Source: an uncultured Pelagibacteraceae bacterium
GTDB taxonomy: Bacteria > Pseudomonadota > Alphaproteobacteria > Pelagibacterales > Pelagibacteraceae
DNA: 64,000 nt
Direction of reading: 5' to 3'
Assembly (NCBI GenBank): GCA_902574035.1
Contig: CACGMC010000001.1
Span: 1 to 64,000 of the forward strand
A model generated the notes under the pieces. That model saw only the letters and a program-made list of their open reading frames with translations. It had not been told where the DNA came from and did no database searches. Below are positions 22,464-32,472 of this stretch, piece after piece (within the stretch, counting starts at the first letter, position 1; each line of letters opens with the position of its first letter). The position numbers and the translations under genes were made by a program.

Positions 22464-23407
22464 TAGCTTAGCTCTTTTGGTAATTTAAAAATTACTTTTT
22501 CTTCAGCAACCACTACCTCTTCTATAGATACTTTCCTATCTTTTTTAATATTATTAAGTAATGTTTGTACTAATTTTTCAGGTGCAGATGCTCCTGAAGA
22601 TATTCCAATAGTTGTAGAATTGTCTATTTCTTCGAATGGGATTTCTTTTTCCGAATGCATCAAATGTGAATTTTTACATCCTGCTTTTTTTGCCACCTCT
22701 ACTAATCTAACTGAGTTAGATGAGTTCCGACTTCCTACGACAAAAAACATATCACACTTTGAAGCTATTTTTTTTACTGCTGACTGCCTGTTGGTTGTTG
22801 CATAACAAATATCTTCCTTTATTGGACCTTTTATATTTGGAAACTTATTTTTTAGATAGCTGATTATTTCTGCCGTATCATCTACTGAAAGTGTAGTCTG
22901 CGTTATATAAGCTAAAGGTTTTTTAAAATTTTTAATTTCAAGTGCTTCAGCATCTTGTTTTGTTTCAATTAATTTTATAGATCCCTCTGGTAACTGACCC
23001 ATTGTGCCTATAACCTCAGGATGATTTTTGTGTCCAATAAGTAAAATTTCAAAACCTTTTTTGTATAATTGTTCAGACTCCCTATGAACTTTAGATACCA
23101 AAGGGCAGGTAGCGTCTACAAAGGACAAATTCTTTAATTTTGCTTCTTGTGGTACAGACTTGGGGACACCATGTGCAGAAAAAATTACTGGTCTTTTTTC
23201 ATCCTCTATATCAGATAATTCATCAACAAAAATTGCTCCTTTATTTTTAAGCTCTTCAACAACTTGCTTATTATGAACTATTTCGTGTCTAACATAAACT
23301 GGAGATCCAAACTTGTTGATTGATTTTTCAACAATGTCTATTGCTCTTTTTACCCCAGCACAGAATCCTCTAGGTGATGCTAAATAAATTTTAAGTTCTT
23401 TTTTCAT
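22463..23407 (-). CDS. ispH: 4-hydroxy-3-methylbut-2-enyl diphosphate reductase
   Basis: ASPRGFCAGVKRAIDIVE, ATCPLVSKVH, SSNSVRLVEVA. Confidence 0.96.
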   Translation of the reverse strand: MKKELKIYLASPRGFCAGVKRAIDIVEKSINKFGSPVYVRHEIVHNKQVVEELKNKGAIFVDELSDIEDEKRPVIFSAHGVPKSVPQEAKLKNLSFVDATCPLVSKVHRESEQLYKKGFEILLIGHKNHPEVIGTMGQLPEGSIKLIETKQDAEALEIKNFKKPLAYITQTTLSVDDTAEIISYLKNKFPNIKGPIKEDICYATTNRQSAVKKIASKCDMFFVVGSRNSSNSVRLVEVAKKAGCKNSHLMHSEKEIPFEEIDNSTTIGISSGASAPEKLVQTLLNNIKKDRKVSIEEVVVAEEKVIFKLPKELS

Positions 23408-24296
23408 TTTTTTCTAAAAGATATTCTAACAATATATGCGGAAAAGTAAGTGACGCCAAACCAATAAAAATCACCTTATAAATAGCCTCATCAAGCTTAT
23501 AAAAATTAATTAAAAAAAATATTGCAAGTAAAAATATTACTCCAGTAGCGATAGTTAAAGGGATGGCTTTTTTTATAAATTTTTTAAGCCCTGGTTTAAA
23601 AGATTTGTCCAGTTCAAAAATAAGAGAGATCGAATGTCTTATTGAGTGAAGAAAACAAAAATAAATAGTAAAAGCTAAAATAGGTGACAAAAGAAGATTT
23701 AATATGATTAAAGAAAAAAAGTCTACAATCATTACACTTTTTAGGTCTACATTTTCCTTTTTTGAAATATAAAAAGAAGATAAAAAACTTAGACATAACA
23801 TAGTAATTAAAAATTCATCTCCAAAAAATTCTGCTTCAAAAAAATTAAAATTTAGAATTCTAAATATTTCATTTGTTTCCTCTCTCTTAAACAATAATGG
23901 AGATATAATAACTGCTGAACCTTTTAAGAAGAATAAACACTCAGATATGAAAAATTTTTTTCTAAAAGAAAATACTGTGTCCTCTTTTCCAAAATGATAG
24001 GCTGCAACAAATAAAAATAATAATAAAACCGTATTGGGAAAAATTAACCAAAATATTATTATTAATAACGAAATGAATATATAGGCAAGATAAAAGGAAA
24101 TTGTTTTTTTATATCCAAATAATTTTAAAAGTTTCTTTCCTTTAATATTATCCAACGCTCCATGAGAAATTCCTAGAATTAAGATTAAAAACAAACAAAA
24201 TATTATTGGTTCAAAATTAAGCATTAGATAAAGCGGACTTATCAAAATACAAAAATTAAAAAATATAATTGAGTGTTTAAAGTTTATTTTTTCCAT
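23391..24296 (-). CDS. blh: Brp/Blh family beta-carotene 15,15'-dioxygenase (retinal-forming)
   Basis: GISHGALD, AAYHFGKED, LHSIRHS, FPHILLEYLL histidine motifs; multi-TM; adjacent to crtY. Confidence 0.88.
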   Translation of the reverse strand: MEKINFKHSIIFFNFCILISPLYLMLNFEPIIFCLFLILILGISHGALDNIKGKKLLKLFGYKKTISFYLAYIFISLLIIIFWLIFPNTVLLLFLFVAAYHFGKEDTVFSFRKKFFISECLFFLKGSAVIISPLLFKREETNEIFRILNFNFFEAEFFGDEFLITMLCLSFLSSFYISKKENVDLKSVMIVDFFSLIILNLLLSPILAFTIYFCFLHSIRHSISLIFELDKSFKPGLKKFIKKAIPLTIATGVIFLLAIFFLINFYKLDEAIYKVIFIGLASLTFPHILLEYLLEKNEKRT

Positions 24297-25363
24297 TAAT
24301 TAAATAACGCCTTAAAAAAAATTAATTTTGGCATTTTGCTTATAATGTTCATATCTTCAATTAAATTACTTTTATTAGATAAAAATTTTATAATTGTATT
24401 TGAGGAAGTTTTAAACATATTAAAAAATATTTTTGGCATTTTTTCAGGATGTTTTTCTAAAACTCTAAGAAATACTTTATCTAAAAACTGATATTTTTTT
24501 CCTATATTGAATGTTTTTACTTTATCAATTTTATCAATATTCTTTACAATATACTTACTATGTTCTTGTATATTTAAAAAGGTATAACCAGTGCTTAACC
24601 GGGTCATACCTCCAGCTGATCCAATATTAATTACTTTGTTATCATTTCTTAATGAGGGGTGAAAAAGTGGAATAGCACCTTTTTCAGTAAAATTTATTTT
24701 ATAATTTTTTATACCAAGATTATTTTTTATATAATTTTCTAATTGGAGGTCGTAATCCATAAGGCTCTGATCCTCTAAATCTGATAACCAAGTTGTTTCA
24801 ACTAAAGCTTTATTTTTACTGAATGGCAATGTGTAGAAAAAATGTACATCATTTTTCTGATCGCAATTAAAATCCATTAAATTTATTATTTCCTCATCAA
24901 AAATTTTCATCGGTGTCTCTATCTCAATACCTTGAAAGTGTTGCCACAAATTTGATTTATCAAGTCGTTTTTCAAAAACACTATTAAAAATTATTGAATT
25001 TTCTGATTTGATTTCGTTAAGATTATTATAAAAACTGACGTTAGAATTAGTAGAAAGCTTAGAATTTATTTTGTTATAAAATTTACCACTATCAATGCTT
25101 TGATAAGGAAATTTTTTATTTGTTAATTCATAAGAACTTTCTGAAGTATTAATTGTAAAATTATTCCAACTTTTAATTACACAATCATGAAAGTTATGAT
25201 CAAAGACCTTCCAGAAAGACCATGTTTTATCTCGTTTATAATCTTTACGATTTTCAATAATTGCAAGGGTTTTGTCATTCAACCTATTATTAATTTCTAG
25301 TTCATAAGCCAAAGACAATCCAGCACACCCACCACCAATTATTACGTAGTCAAATTCTTTCAT
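24296..25363 (-). CDS. crtY: Lycopene beta-cyclase
   Basis: DYVIIGGGCAGLSLAYEL, GIEIETP, GSAGGMTRLSTGYTFLNIQ. Confidence 0.92.
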   Translation of the reverse strand: MKEFDYVIIGGGCAGLSLAYELEINNRLNDKTLAIIENRKDYKRDKTWSFWKVFDHNFHDCVIKSWNNFTINTSESSYELTNKKFPYQSIDSGKFYNKINSKLSTNSNVSFYNNLNEIKSENSIIFNSVFEKRLDKSNLWQHFQGIEIETPMKIFDEEIINLMDFNCDQKNDVHFFYTLPFSKNKALVETTWLSDLEDQSLMDYDLQLENYIKNNLGIKNYKINFTEKGAIPLFHPSLRNDNKVINIGSAGGMTRLSTGYTFLNIQEHSKYIVKNIDKIDKVKTFNIGKKYQFLDKVFLRVLEKHPEKMPKIFFNMFKTSSNTIIKFLSNKSNLIEDMNIISKMPKLIFFKALFN

Positions 25364-26198
25364 TTAAATTTACTTCCTTTTCCAGAATAGTATGATTAGT
25401 ATGATTTTTGTAATTTAATTCTTTTACAAATAATAATTTAACAAAGTCAAAAAAAGATAAAAAAGTCTGAAATATTTTTTCAAAAATTGGTACATATATC
25501 TTTCCTGCATTATTATAATTTTCGATATTTTTTTGTTTGAGGATATAGTCACCAATTTTTCTATAAACGCGTCTAGCTACAATAACTGAAAATCTTGATT
25601 TTAGTGGAATACTACTAATTGAGTGAAAAGATTTATTATAAAATATTTGAGATTCATTTATTATTTCTTTTATTGAGGAAAAATCATGATTAACATATTG
25701 CCTATTACGCGCCTTATCTTCACAAACATCACGAGCGATATTTGTAAGCTGCATTGCAATTCCAAGATCAATAGCACCTTTAAGAGCTTCTCTATTATTT
25801 ACTTTTAAAATTTTTGACATCATCAAACCAACTGTTCCAGCAACTCTATAGGAATATATTAACAATTCCTTTTTTGAATTAATTTTAACTTTTTCTTCTA
25901 AGTCCGTTTGAACTCCGTTAAATAAGTCCATTACTACCTTTTTAGAAATTTTCTCTTCATTTATTATCGACCACATTTCTTTAATTATTGGGTTATTGTT
26001 ATTTTTATTGATAAAATCTTTTTTAAACTTTAAAAAGTTTTCTTTTTTAGTTTCCAGTTTTTTATCATCGTCAACTATATCATCTAAAGTTCTACAAAAA
26101 TTATATAAAGATGAACATTTATTAAATATTGGTTTTGTTAAAAAAAAACTTGCCCAGTAAAAAGATTTTGCGTGTTTTTTAATCAAATTATTCATCAA
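25350..26198 (-). CDS. crtB: Phytoene synthase
   Basis: LYNFCRTLDDIVDD, YSYRVAGTVGLMM, AMQLTNIARDVCED. Confidence 0.94.
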   Translation of the reverse strand: MMNNLIKKHAKSFYWASFFLTKPIFNKCSSLYNFCRTLDDIVDDDKKLETKKENFLKFKKDFINKNNNNPIIKEMWSIINEEKISKKVVMDLFNGVQTDLEEKVKINSKKELLIYSYRVAGTVGLMMSKILKVNNREALKGAIDLGIAMQLTNIARDVCEDKARNRQYVNHDFSSIKEIINESQIFYNKSFHSISSIPLKSRFSVIVARRVYRKIGDYILKQKNIENYNNAGKIYVPIFEKIFQTFLSFFDFVKLLFVKELNYKNHTNHTILEKEVNLNERI

Positions 26199-27661
26199 AA
26201 TAGCCTATCCAATACTTTAGCAGATGAGAGGACCCCGGGCATTCCTGCTCCTGGGTGTGTTCCAGCTCCTACAAAGTATAAATTATTAAAAACTTCTGAT
26301 TGATTGTGAAATCTAAAATAAGCTGATTGTGAGAATTTTGGCTGTATTGAAAATCCTGATCCATGTAAAGTTGCTAAGTCTTTTTCAAAATAATCAGGTG
26401 TTAAATAAAAATCACTTACAACATTTTGTTTTATCCCGGGAAGTACTGACTTATCCATTTTATCTAAAATTAGATTTTTAAATTTTTCTCCCTCTTCAGA
26501 CCAATTTATATTAGATAAATTATTTGGAACTGGAACTAAAACATAAAATGCATCTTGATTTTTTGGTGACATATTAGGATCTGTAGCGGATGGCCTGTGT
26601 AAATAATAACTAAGATCTTCAGATAGAACTTTTTTCTCGAAGATTTTATCTAAATGTTTTTCATAAGATTTACCAAAGTAAATAGTATGATGAGCTACAT
26701 TATTGTATTGTCTTTTGGATCCAAAATAATAAACAAATAACCCCATTGAATAATCCATTCTTTTCATTTTTTGTTTAAACAAAAAATTGTAATTATTTTT
26801 GGATTTTATCAAATTTCGATAAACATTCGGTGGATCAGAATTACAAATGACATAATCACAATTAATAACTTTAGAATTATTTATTTTAACACCTTGCACT
26901 TTACTACTGCTTGAAATTATTTCAGTTACTTCTGCATTTTTAATAATTTCTATATTTTCTTCTCTCATTAATTTTTCAAGAGCCAAAACTACATTTCCTG
27001 TACCACCCATTGCATAATGAATGCCCCATTTTTTTTCTAAAAATAATATCAAAGTATAAATTGAAGTTGTTGTAAAAGGATTGCCGCCAACTAAAAGAGG
27101 ATGCATACTAAATACTCTTCTTAGTTTTTCATTTGAAATATAATTTGAAACCAATTTATAAACAGATTTATAGCTTTTCAAAGATAACAACGAAGGAACT
27201 TGTTTAAGCATGAAAGAAAGATTGTTGAAAGGTTTATCTGATAAATCTGTAAAGCCCTTATTAAAAATTTTTTCGGTGAAATTCACTAAATTATTGTATC
27301 CCTCAAAATCTTTATCTGAAAACTTTTTGACTTCCTTTTCCATAGATTTCTCACTACCAGAGTAATCAAAAGTTTGCCCATCGCTGAATACAAAACGGTA
27401 CCACAAATCTAATGGCACTATTTTAACGTAGTCAGCAATTTTCTTATTAAATAGAGAAAATAATTCTTCGAAAAGATAAGGAGCAGTAATTACTGTTGGG
27501 CCACCATCATAAATAAAATTTCCTTTTTTAAATACCCTTGCTCTGCCACCTAAATCAGGATGTTTTTCTACCAAAGTAACATTATACCCTTTAGCTTTTA
27601 ATCTTAGAGATGCAGCTAAACCACCAAAGCCTGAGCCTATAACTATTATTTTTTTTGCCAT
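26195..27661 (-). CDS. crtI: Phytoene desaturase
   Basis: IVIGSGFGGLAASLRLKAKGYNVTLVEK, YDGGPTVIT, GAGTHPGAGMPGVLSSAK. Confidence 0.96.
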   Translation of the reverse strand: MAKKIIVIGSGFGGLAASLRLKAKGYNVTLVEKHPDLGGRARVFKKGNFIYDGGPTVITAPYLFEELFSLFNKKIADYVKIVPLDLWYRFVFSDGQTFDYSGSEKSMEKEVKKFSDKDFEGYNNLVNFTEKIFNKGFTDLSDKPFNNLSFMLKQVPSLLSLKSYKSVYKLVSNYISNEKLRRVFSMHPLLVGGNPFTTTSIYTLILFLEKKWGIHYAMGGTGNVVLALEKLMREENIEIIKNAEVTEIISSSSKVQGVKINNSKVINCDYVICNSDPPNVYRNLIKSKNNYNFLFKQKMKRMDYSMGLFVYYFGSKRQYNNVAHHTIYFGKSYEKHLDKIFEKKVLSEDLSYYLHRPSATDPNMSPKNQDAFYVLVPVPNNLSNINWSEEGEKFKNLILDKMDKSVLPGIKQNVVSDFYLTPDYFEKDLATLHGSGFSIQPKFSQSAYFRFHNQSEVFNNLYFVGAGTHPGAGMPGVLSSAKVLDRLF

Positions 27662-27676
27662 TTTATGTTGGCTATT

Positions 27677-28174
27677 TTAACTAGATTTCTTTTGAAGTGC
27701 TAACTTTGTTTCCTCTATACTTTGATTGTAAATCTTATCTAATTTACTTTTATCTAAAGAATTTAACATCAATTTCTCTATACTTTCAAAAGCTATATTA
27801 ACAGAGGCATTTTTTACGTCTTTAATTGCCTGGTTTTTTAATTGTTTAATTTTTTCCTCTGTATTTTTCTTTTTAATATCCATTTGTTGATGAAAAATTT
27901 CGTTTGATTTAATAATATTTTTCTCAGCAAGTTCATTGGCTTCTCTAATCATTTTTTGAATCTCAGACTTAGAGCCGACTATTTTTTTTTCATGTTCAGC
28001 TAGTTTATTTTTAGCCTCTTCTTTAAGTTTTTCAGACTCCTCAACCTGAATTTTTATTTTGTTAATATTTTCGTCTAATATATTTTTCACTTTTGAGGGA
28101 ATCTTAAAATATAATAAAAGCAAAACAAAAATAAAAAATGATATAGCTACCCAAAATGTTGCATCAATTGTCAT
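27677..28174 (-). CDS. atpF: ATP synthase F0 subunit b
   Basis: Single N-terminal TM plus long charged coiled coil; position in F0 operon. Confidence 0.85.
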   Translation of the reverse strand: MTIDATFWVAISFFIFVLLLLYFKIPSKVKNILDENINKIKIQVEESEKLKEEAKNKLAEHEKKIVGSKSEIQKMIREANELAEKNIIKSNEIFHQQMDIKKKNTEEKIKQLKNQAIKDVKNASVNIAFESIEKLMLNSLDKSKLDKIYNQSIEETKLALQKKSS

Positions 28175-28746
28175 AAGTATTTATCCATCTTAATTTTTGA
28201 AACTTCTTCTATTGATGCTTTAATACTACTATTGTTTAACTTTTCACCAGTCAAATTTTCAATAACTTTTTCAGAAATTTCCTCTGCAATACTATTGATC
28301 GATTTTGAAGAATTTTTCTTTAAATTTAAAATTTCTTTTTCTGCCTTATTTATTTCTTTCTCTAATTCTTTTTCAAATTCGTTCTTTTTTTTATTAATAT
28401 TTTTATCTAATTGTTTTTTTGACTCATTGATAATCTTGGCGACCTCTTTTTTCGCATTGGAAATCTCATTATCATAGTCTAATTTTTTTTTATCTGCCAA
28501 GTCTGTAAATTCTTTAGCTGCATTTAAATTTTCTTCAATTTTTTTTTCTCTATTGTCTAAATTATCTTTTATTTTTGGAATAAAAAATTTTGATAACGAC
28601 AAATATAGAGCCAAAAATATTAGAATTAACCAAAATGATTGTGAAAACCAATATTTAGAGTCCAGCTGAGGCATCCCCGCCTCAGCTGCAAATAAAAATG
28701 TTTCAAACCAAAATATAAAAATAATTAAAGGTATTTCTCTCCTCAT
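28171..28746 (-). CDS. atpG: ATP synthase F0 subunit b'
   Basis: GMPQLDSKYWFSQSFWLILIFLALYLSLSKFFIPKI; tandem b/b' arrangement. Confidence 0.88.
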   Translation of the reverse strand: MRREIPLIIFIFWFETFLFAAEAGMPQLDSKYWFSQSFWLILIFLALYLSLSKFFIPKIKDNLDNREKKIEENLNAAKEFTDLADKKKLDYDNEISNAKKEVAKIINESKKQLDKNINKKKNEFEKELEKEINKAEKEILNLKKNSSKSINSIAEEISEKVIENLTGEKLNNSSIKASIEEVSKIKMDKYL

Positions 28747-28754
28747 ATTTATTT

Positions 28755-28982
28755 TTAAAACGCAAATAAGATAATCAGCGCAACCACAAGTCCGAACAAA
28801 CCTGTCGCTTCAGCTAAAGCGAAACCTAAAAGTAAATTAGGGAATTGCTTTTGAGCTGCAGACGGATTTCTCATGGCTCCTGATAAGTAGTTACCGAAGA
28901 TAATTCCGATACCAACTCCAGCTCCTGCCAGTGCGATTGCAGCCAATCCTGCCCCAATCATTTTTGCCGCTTCTAACTCCAT
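28755..28982 (-). CDS. atpE: ATP synthase F0 subunit c
   Basis: GAGLAAIALAGAGVGIGIIFGNYLSGAMRNPSA...FALAEATGLFGLVVALIILF; internal start giving 75 aa. Confidence 0.97.
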   Translation of the reverse strand: MELEAAKMIGAGLAAIALAGAGVGIGIIFGNYLSGAMRNPSAAQKQFPNLLLGFALAEATGLFGLVVALIILFAF

Positions 28983-28996
28983 TTTTCCTCCTTTTT

Positions 28997-29731
28997 TTAA
29001 TGGTGAAGATTTAGTGCATCGTTTAAATAGATGCAGGTTAAAATTGCAAAAACATAAGCTTGTAAAAAAGCTACTAATATTTCCAAACCGGTTAATGCAA
29101 CCGAAAAACTTAATGGTAACCAACCACCCAGTAAACCTAAACTAATAACAAAGCTTCCAAAAACTTTTAGCATAGTATGACCTGCCATCATGTTTGCAAA
29201 TAATCTAACAGACAGACTTACAGGTCTACTTAAATACGATATAATCTCAATCACTGTAATTAACGGTAGCAATACAACCGGAACGCCTTTGGGTACGAAA
29301 ATAGATAAATACTTTAAACCGTGCTTAACAAATCCTATTATCGTTACTGCAATAAATATAAACACTGCCATTACAAGTGTAACAATAATATGACTTGTGA
29401 CTGTAAAAGAATAGGGAAGCATTCCCACCATATTACAAAGCAAAACAAACATAAATAGTGTAAATATAAAAGGAAAATATGGTTTGGCTTTAGATCCAGC
29501 TGTGTCACTAATCATTTTTGCGATGAAATTATAAAATATCTCTGCGACTAGCTGCAATCTGCTAGGTATTATTCCTTTTTTTTTTGATCCGAAATATAAA
29601 AATATACAAATTGACAAAGCGCTTATAAGCATAAATAAACTTGAATTTGTAAAAGATAAATCAACGTTTCCTAACTTAATCTCAGGACCAAGTCTGTAGA
29701 CTTGAAATTGATGCATCGGATTAGCTGCCAT
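28997..29731 (-). CDS. atpB: ATP synthase F0 subunit a
   Basis: LSRPVSLSVRLFANMMAGHTMLKV, LEILVAFLQAYVFAILTCIYLNDA. Confidence 0.97.
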   Translation of the reverse strand: MAANPMHQFQVYRLGPEIKLGNVDLSFTNSSLFMLISALSICIFLYFGSKKKGIIPSRLQLVAEIFYNFIAKMISDTAGSKAKPYFPFIFTLFMFVLLCNMVGMLPYSFTVTSHIIVTLVMAVFIFIAVTIIGFVKHGLKYLSIFVPKGVPVVLLPLITVIEIISYLSRPVSLSVRLFANMMAGHTMLKVFGSFVISLGLLGGWLPLSFSVALTGLEILVAFLQAYVFAILTCIYLNDALNLHH

Positions 29732-29746
29732 AATTTGATACTCCCA

Positions 29747-30028
29747 TTAATCTTTTTTTTGCATATTATTCGCAACTCTTATAACGTTAACTATTCCAGC
29801 AATTACACCTAAAAAAAAGAATGTAATAATAAACCAAGGTTTAGTATCAAACCAATTATCTAAAATAAACCCAATAATTGTCCCAACTACCACTGCGGCA
29901 ACTAATTCGGATCCAAGCCTAAAGGCAGAGCCCATAAAATGCCCTCTTTTATCCTCATCATTTGAATTATTTTTTAAAATTTTTTCCTTTGCAATTTTGA
30001 GGCGAGTTTTAAAATCTTTATTATCCAT
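29747..30028 (-). CDS. atpI: AtpI/AtpZ-family protein
   Basis: GSAFRLGSELVAAVVVGTIIGFILDNWFDTKPWFIITFFFLGVIAGIVNV. Confidence 0.85.
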   Translation of the reverse strand: MDNKDFKTRLKIAKEKILKNNSNDEDKRGHFMGSAFRLGSELVAAVVVGTIIGFILDNWFDTKPWFIITFFFLGVIAGIVNVIRVANNMQKKD

Positions 30029-30032
30029 TGAA

Positions 30033-32468
30033 TTAGGCTACAAGCTCTTCAGCTTTTTCTAAATCAACCGCAACTAATTGACTGACACCTTTTTCGGGCA
30101 TTGTAATTCCATATAAACGATGCATTCTTGACATAGTTAACGCATGGTGAGTAATTATGATAAATTTTGTTTTTGTTATGTTGGTTAATTCATCTAATAA
30201 AGAACAAAAGCGAGTTACATTCGCATCATCCAAAGGAGCATCAACTTCATCTAAAACACAAATCGGGGAAGGATTAACTAAAAAAACTGCAAATATTAAA
30301 GATAAAGCTGTTAGGGCCTGTTCACCTCCAGAAAGCAAAGTAATAGATTGCAATCTTTTTCCAGGAGGAGAAACAAACATTTCTAATCCAGCTTCTAATG
30401 GATCATCTGAGTCAACCAATTCTAGTTTGGCACTACCTCCGCTAAAAAGCTTGGTATAAACCTCGTTAAACTTTCTATTTACTTTTTCAAAGGCATCCAA
30501 AAGTCTTTCCCTACCTTTTTGATTTAACTCTTCAATACTTGATTTAAGTTTTATTATTGCAGAGTAAAGATCCGCTCTATCATCCTCCATTTTTTTTATT
30601 TCTTCTTCAAATTTTTTAGTTTCAATATCTGCTCTAAGATTTACAGTGCCCATTGACTCTCTTTCTTTTTTATTTTTTTCGACAATAGAAATTTGATTTT
30701 CTACACTAGGCAACTCTTCAGTATTTAATTCTGACAATAATAGTAACTTAGTTTCATCGTTAATATTTAATTCTGCATTAATAGAATAAAACAAATCCTT
30801 TTTCCTAGTTTCGATACCTTCTAAAGTTGCTTCATTTCTAGCTTTATTTTCTCTTATAATCGTAAGTTTCTCTTGAACATCTTTTATGTTGTTATTTATT
30901 TTATTAAATCTCTCCTCAGCAGCACTTAATTCCTCTGCTAGTTCTTCACTTCTTTTTTTTGTGTTCTCTAAATTTTGTATGTTTTGGCCTTTAGTAGTAG
31001 CAATTATTTCAGGGTTTTTTTGGTTTTCTTTCATTTCATTTTTTATTTTTTTTCTTCTCTCTTGTAAGTCATTTATCATTTTTTCAGAATTCACTTTCAA
31101 ACTTTTCCAATTTTCTAACTCTATATCTATATTTTTAATTCTCTCTTTTCTTTTTATAGAATCACTTTTTACAGTCTCATTTTTACTGAAATTAGTTGCA
31201 TAATTTTCATGAGCCGATGTTATTTTGTCAACAAGACCTTTAAGATTGTTAAATAGATTTTTTGGTATTTTACTCTCTTCCTCTATAAGTTTTCCTATTT
31301 CAAAAATTAAACTGTCCAGTTCTTTTTTTAGGCTATTTAAATTCCTTTTTGATAATTCTAAATTTTCATAAATCTCTATTTCTGTATTACCAAAAGATTT
31401 CTCAGTTTTTAACAATTCATCTTTTTCCCCCAAAATTCTTTTCTCATTTAAAGATGCGTCTAAAGAAATACTTTTCTCTCTTTCTAAATCAGAGTCTATT
31501 GTTGACAAAGAATTTTCAAGTTTCGAGGATAATTTTTTAATTCTTTTTTCTTCTTCTTCTAAATTAGTCATATCCAAATTTATTTTTTGAAGTTTTGCCA
31601 AACTCTCTAATTTTCTATCTCTAAGAGGAGCTAATTTTGCGTTTTCCTCACTTAGTAATTCGGTATTATGGTTTAAATCTATTTTTATAGCGCTTATCTC
31701 ATCATCTTGTTCACTTACATTTTCAGTAATTTCTTTCTTGTTTTTTTCTATTTCTTTTAACTTTAAAAAATACAAACCTGCTTCGGCCTTTTTAACTTCT
31801 TTTGAAATTTCCTTATATTTAGTTGCCTCTTCAGCTTGTTTTTTCAAATTATCTAATTGTTTTTGCTGTTGCTTTTTAAGTTCATCGGCTCTTTTGAGAT
31901 TATTTTCTGCAGCATTTAATCTTGTCTCTGCCTCATGTCTTCTCGCATGTATGCCCGCTATACCAGCGGCCTCCTCCAAAATTGCTCTTCTTTCTACAGG
32001 TTTAGCTGTAACTAACTGGCCTATTTTACCTTGACTAATTAAAGATGGAGAATGAGCACCAGTGGACAAATCAGCAAAAAAAGTTTGGGCATCCCTTGCC
32101 CTAACTTCTTTTCCATTTAAGTAATACTTCGACCCTTTGTTTCTCTCAATTTTTCTTGTTATTAAAATTTCATCTAATTTGTGATATTGCTCCGGGCCAT
32201 CTTTATCTTTATTATCAATTAACAGAGAAACTTCTGAGAAATTTTTCTCAGGCCTATTCGAAGTTCCAGCGAATATAACATCTTCCATACCAGTTCCACG
32301 CATACTTTTTGCAGAAGTTTCACCCATGCACCATCTTAATGACTCGACAATATTTGATTTTCCACAACCATTTGGACCAACTATCCCAGTTAAACCATTC
32401 TCTATAAAAAAAGTTGTTTTATCAAAAAATGATTTAAAGCCTGTGAGCTCTAATTTTTTAAACCTCAT
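30033..32468 (-). CDS. smc: SMC-family chromosome segregation ATPase, short (811 aa)
   Basis: LTGFKSFFDKT, GPNGCGKSN Walker A, LLSGGEQALTALSLIFA signature, VLDEVDAPLDDANV Walker B. Confidence 0.95.
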   Translation of the reverse strand: MRFKKLELTGFKSFFDKTTFFIENGLTGIVGPNGCGKSNIVESLRWCMGETSAKSMRGTGMEDVIFAGTSNRPEKNFSEVSLLIDNKDKDGPEQYHKLDEILITRKIERNKGSKYYLNGKEVRARDAQTFFADLSTGAHSPSLISQGKIGQLVTAKPVERRAILEEAAGIAGIHARRHEAETRLNAAENNLKRADELKKQQQKQLDNLKKQAEEATKYKEISKEVKKAEAGLYFLKLKEIEKNKKEITENVSEQDDEISAIKIDLNHNTELLSEENAKLAPLRDRKLESLAKLQKINLDMTNLEEEEKRIKKLSSKLENSLSTIDSDLEREKSISLDASLNEKRILGEKDELLKTEKSFGNTEIEIYENLELSKRNLNSLKKELDSLIFEIGKLIEEESKIPKNLFNNLKGLVDKITSAHENYATNFSKNETVKSDSIKRKERIKNIDIELENWKSLKVNSEKMINDLQERRKKIKNEMKENQKNPEIIATTKGQNIQNLENTKKRSEELAEELSAAEERFNKINNNIKDVQEKLTIIRENKARNEATLEGIETRKKDLFYSINAELNINDETKLLLLSELNTEELPSVENQISIVEKNKKERESMGTVNLRADIETKKFEEEIKKMEDDRADLYSAIIKLKSSIEELNQKGRERLLDAFEKVNRKFNEVYTKLFSGGSAKLELVDSDDPLEAGLEMFVSPPGKRLQSITLLSGGEQALTALSLIFAVFLVNPSPICVLDEVDAPLDDANVTRFCSLLDELTNITKTKFIIITHHALTMSRMHRLYGITMPEKGVSQLVAVDLEKAEELVA

Positions 32469-32472
32469 GGGG

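Noticed and set aside
28983-29123. N-terminal 47-aa extension of atpE in the ORF track
   Set aside because: Overlaps the end of atpB; canonical c subunit starts at 28982
30157-30459. 100-aa plus-strand ORF opposite smc
   Set aside because: Antisense of the conserved SMC C-terminal ATPase domain
31738-32034. 98-aa plus-strand ORF opposite smc
   Set aside because: Antisense of a confidently called gene; Ser/Phe/Leu-rich composition typical of coiled-coil complement
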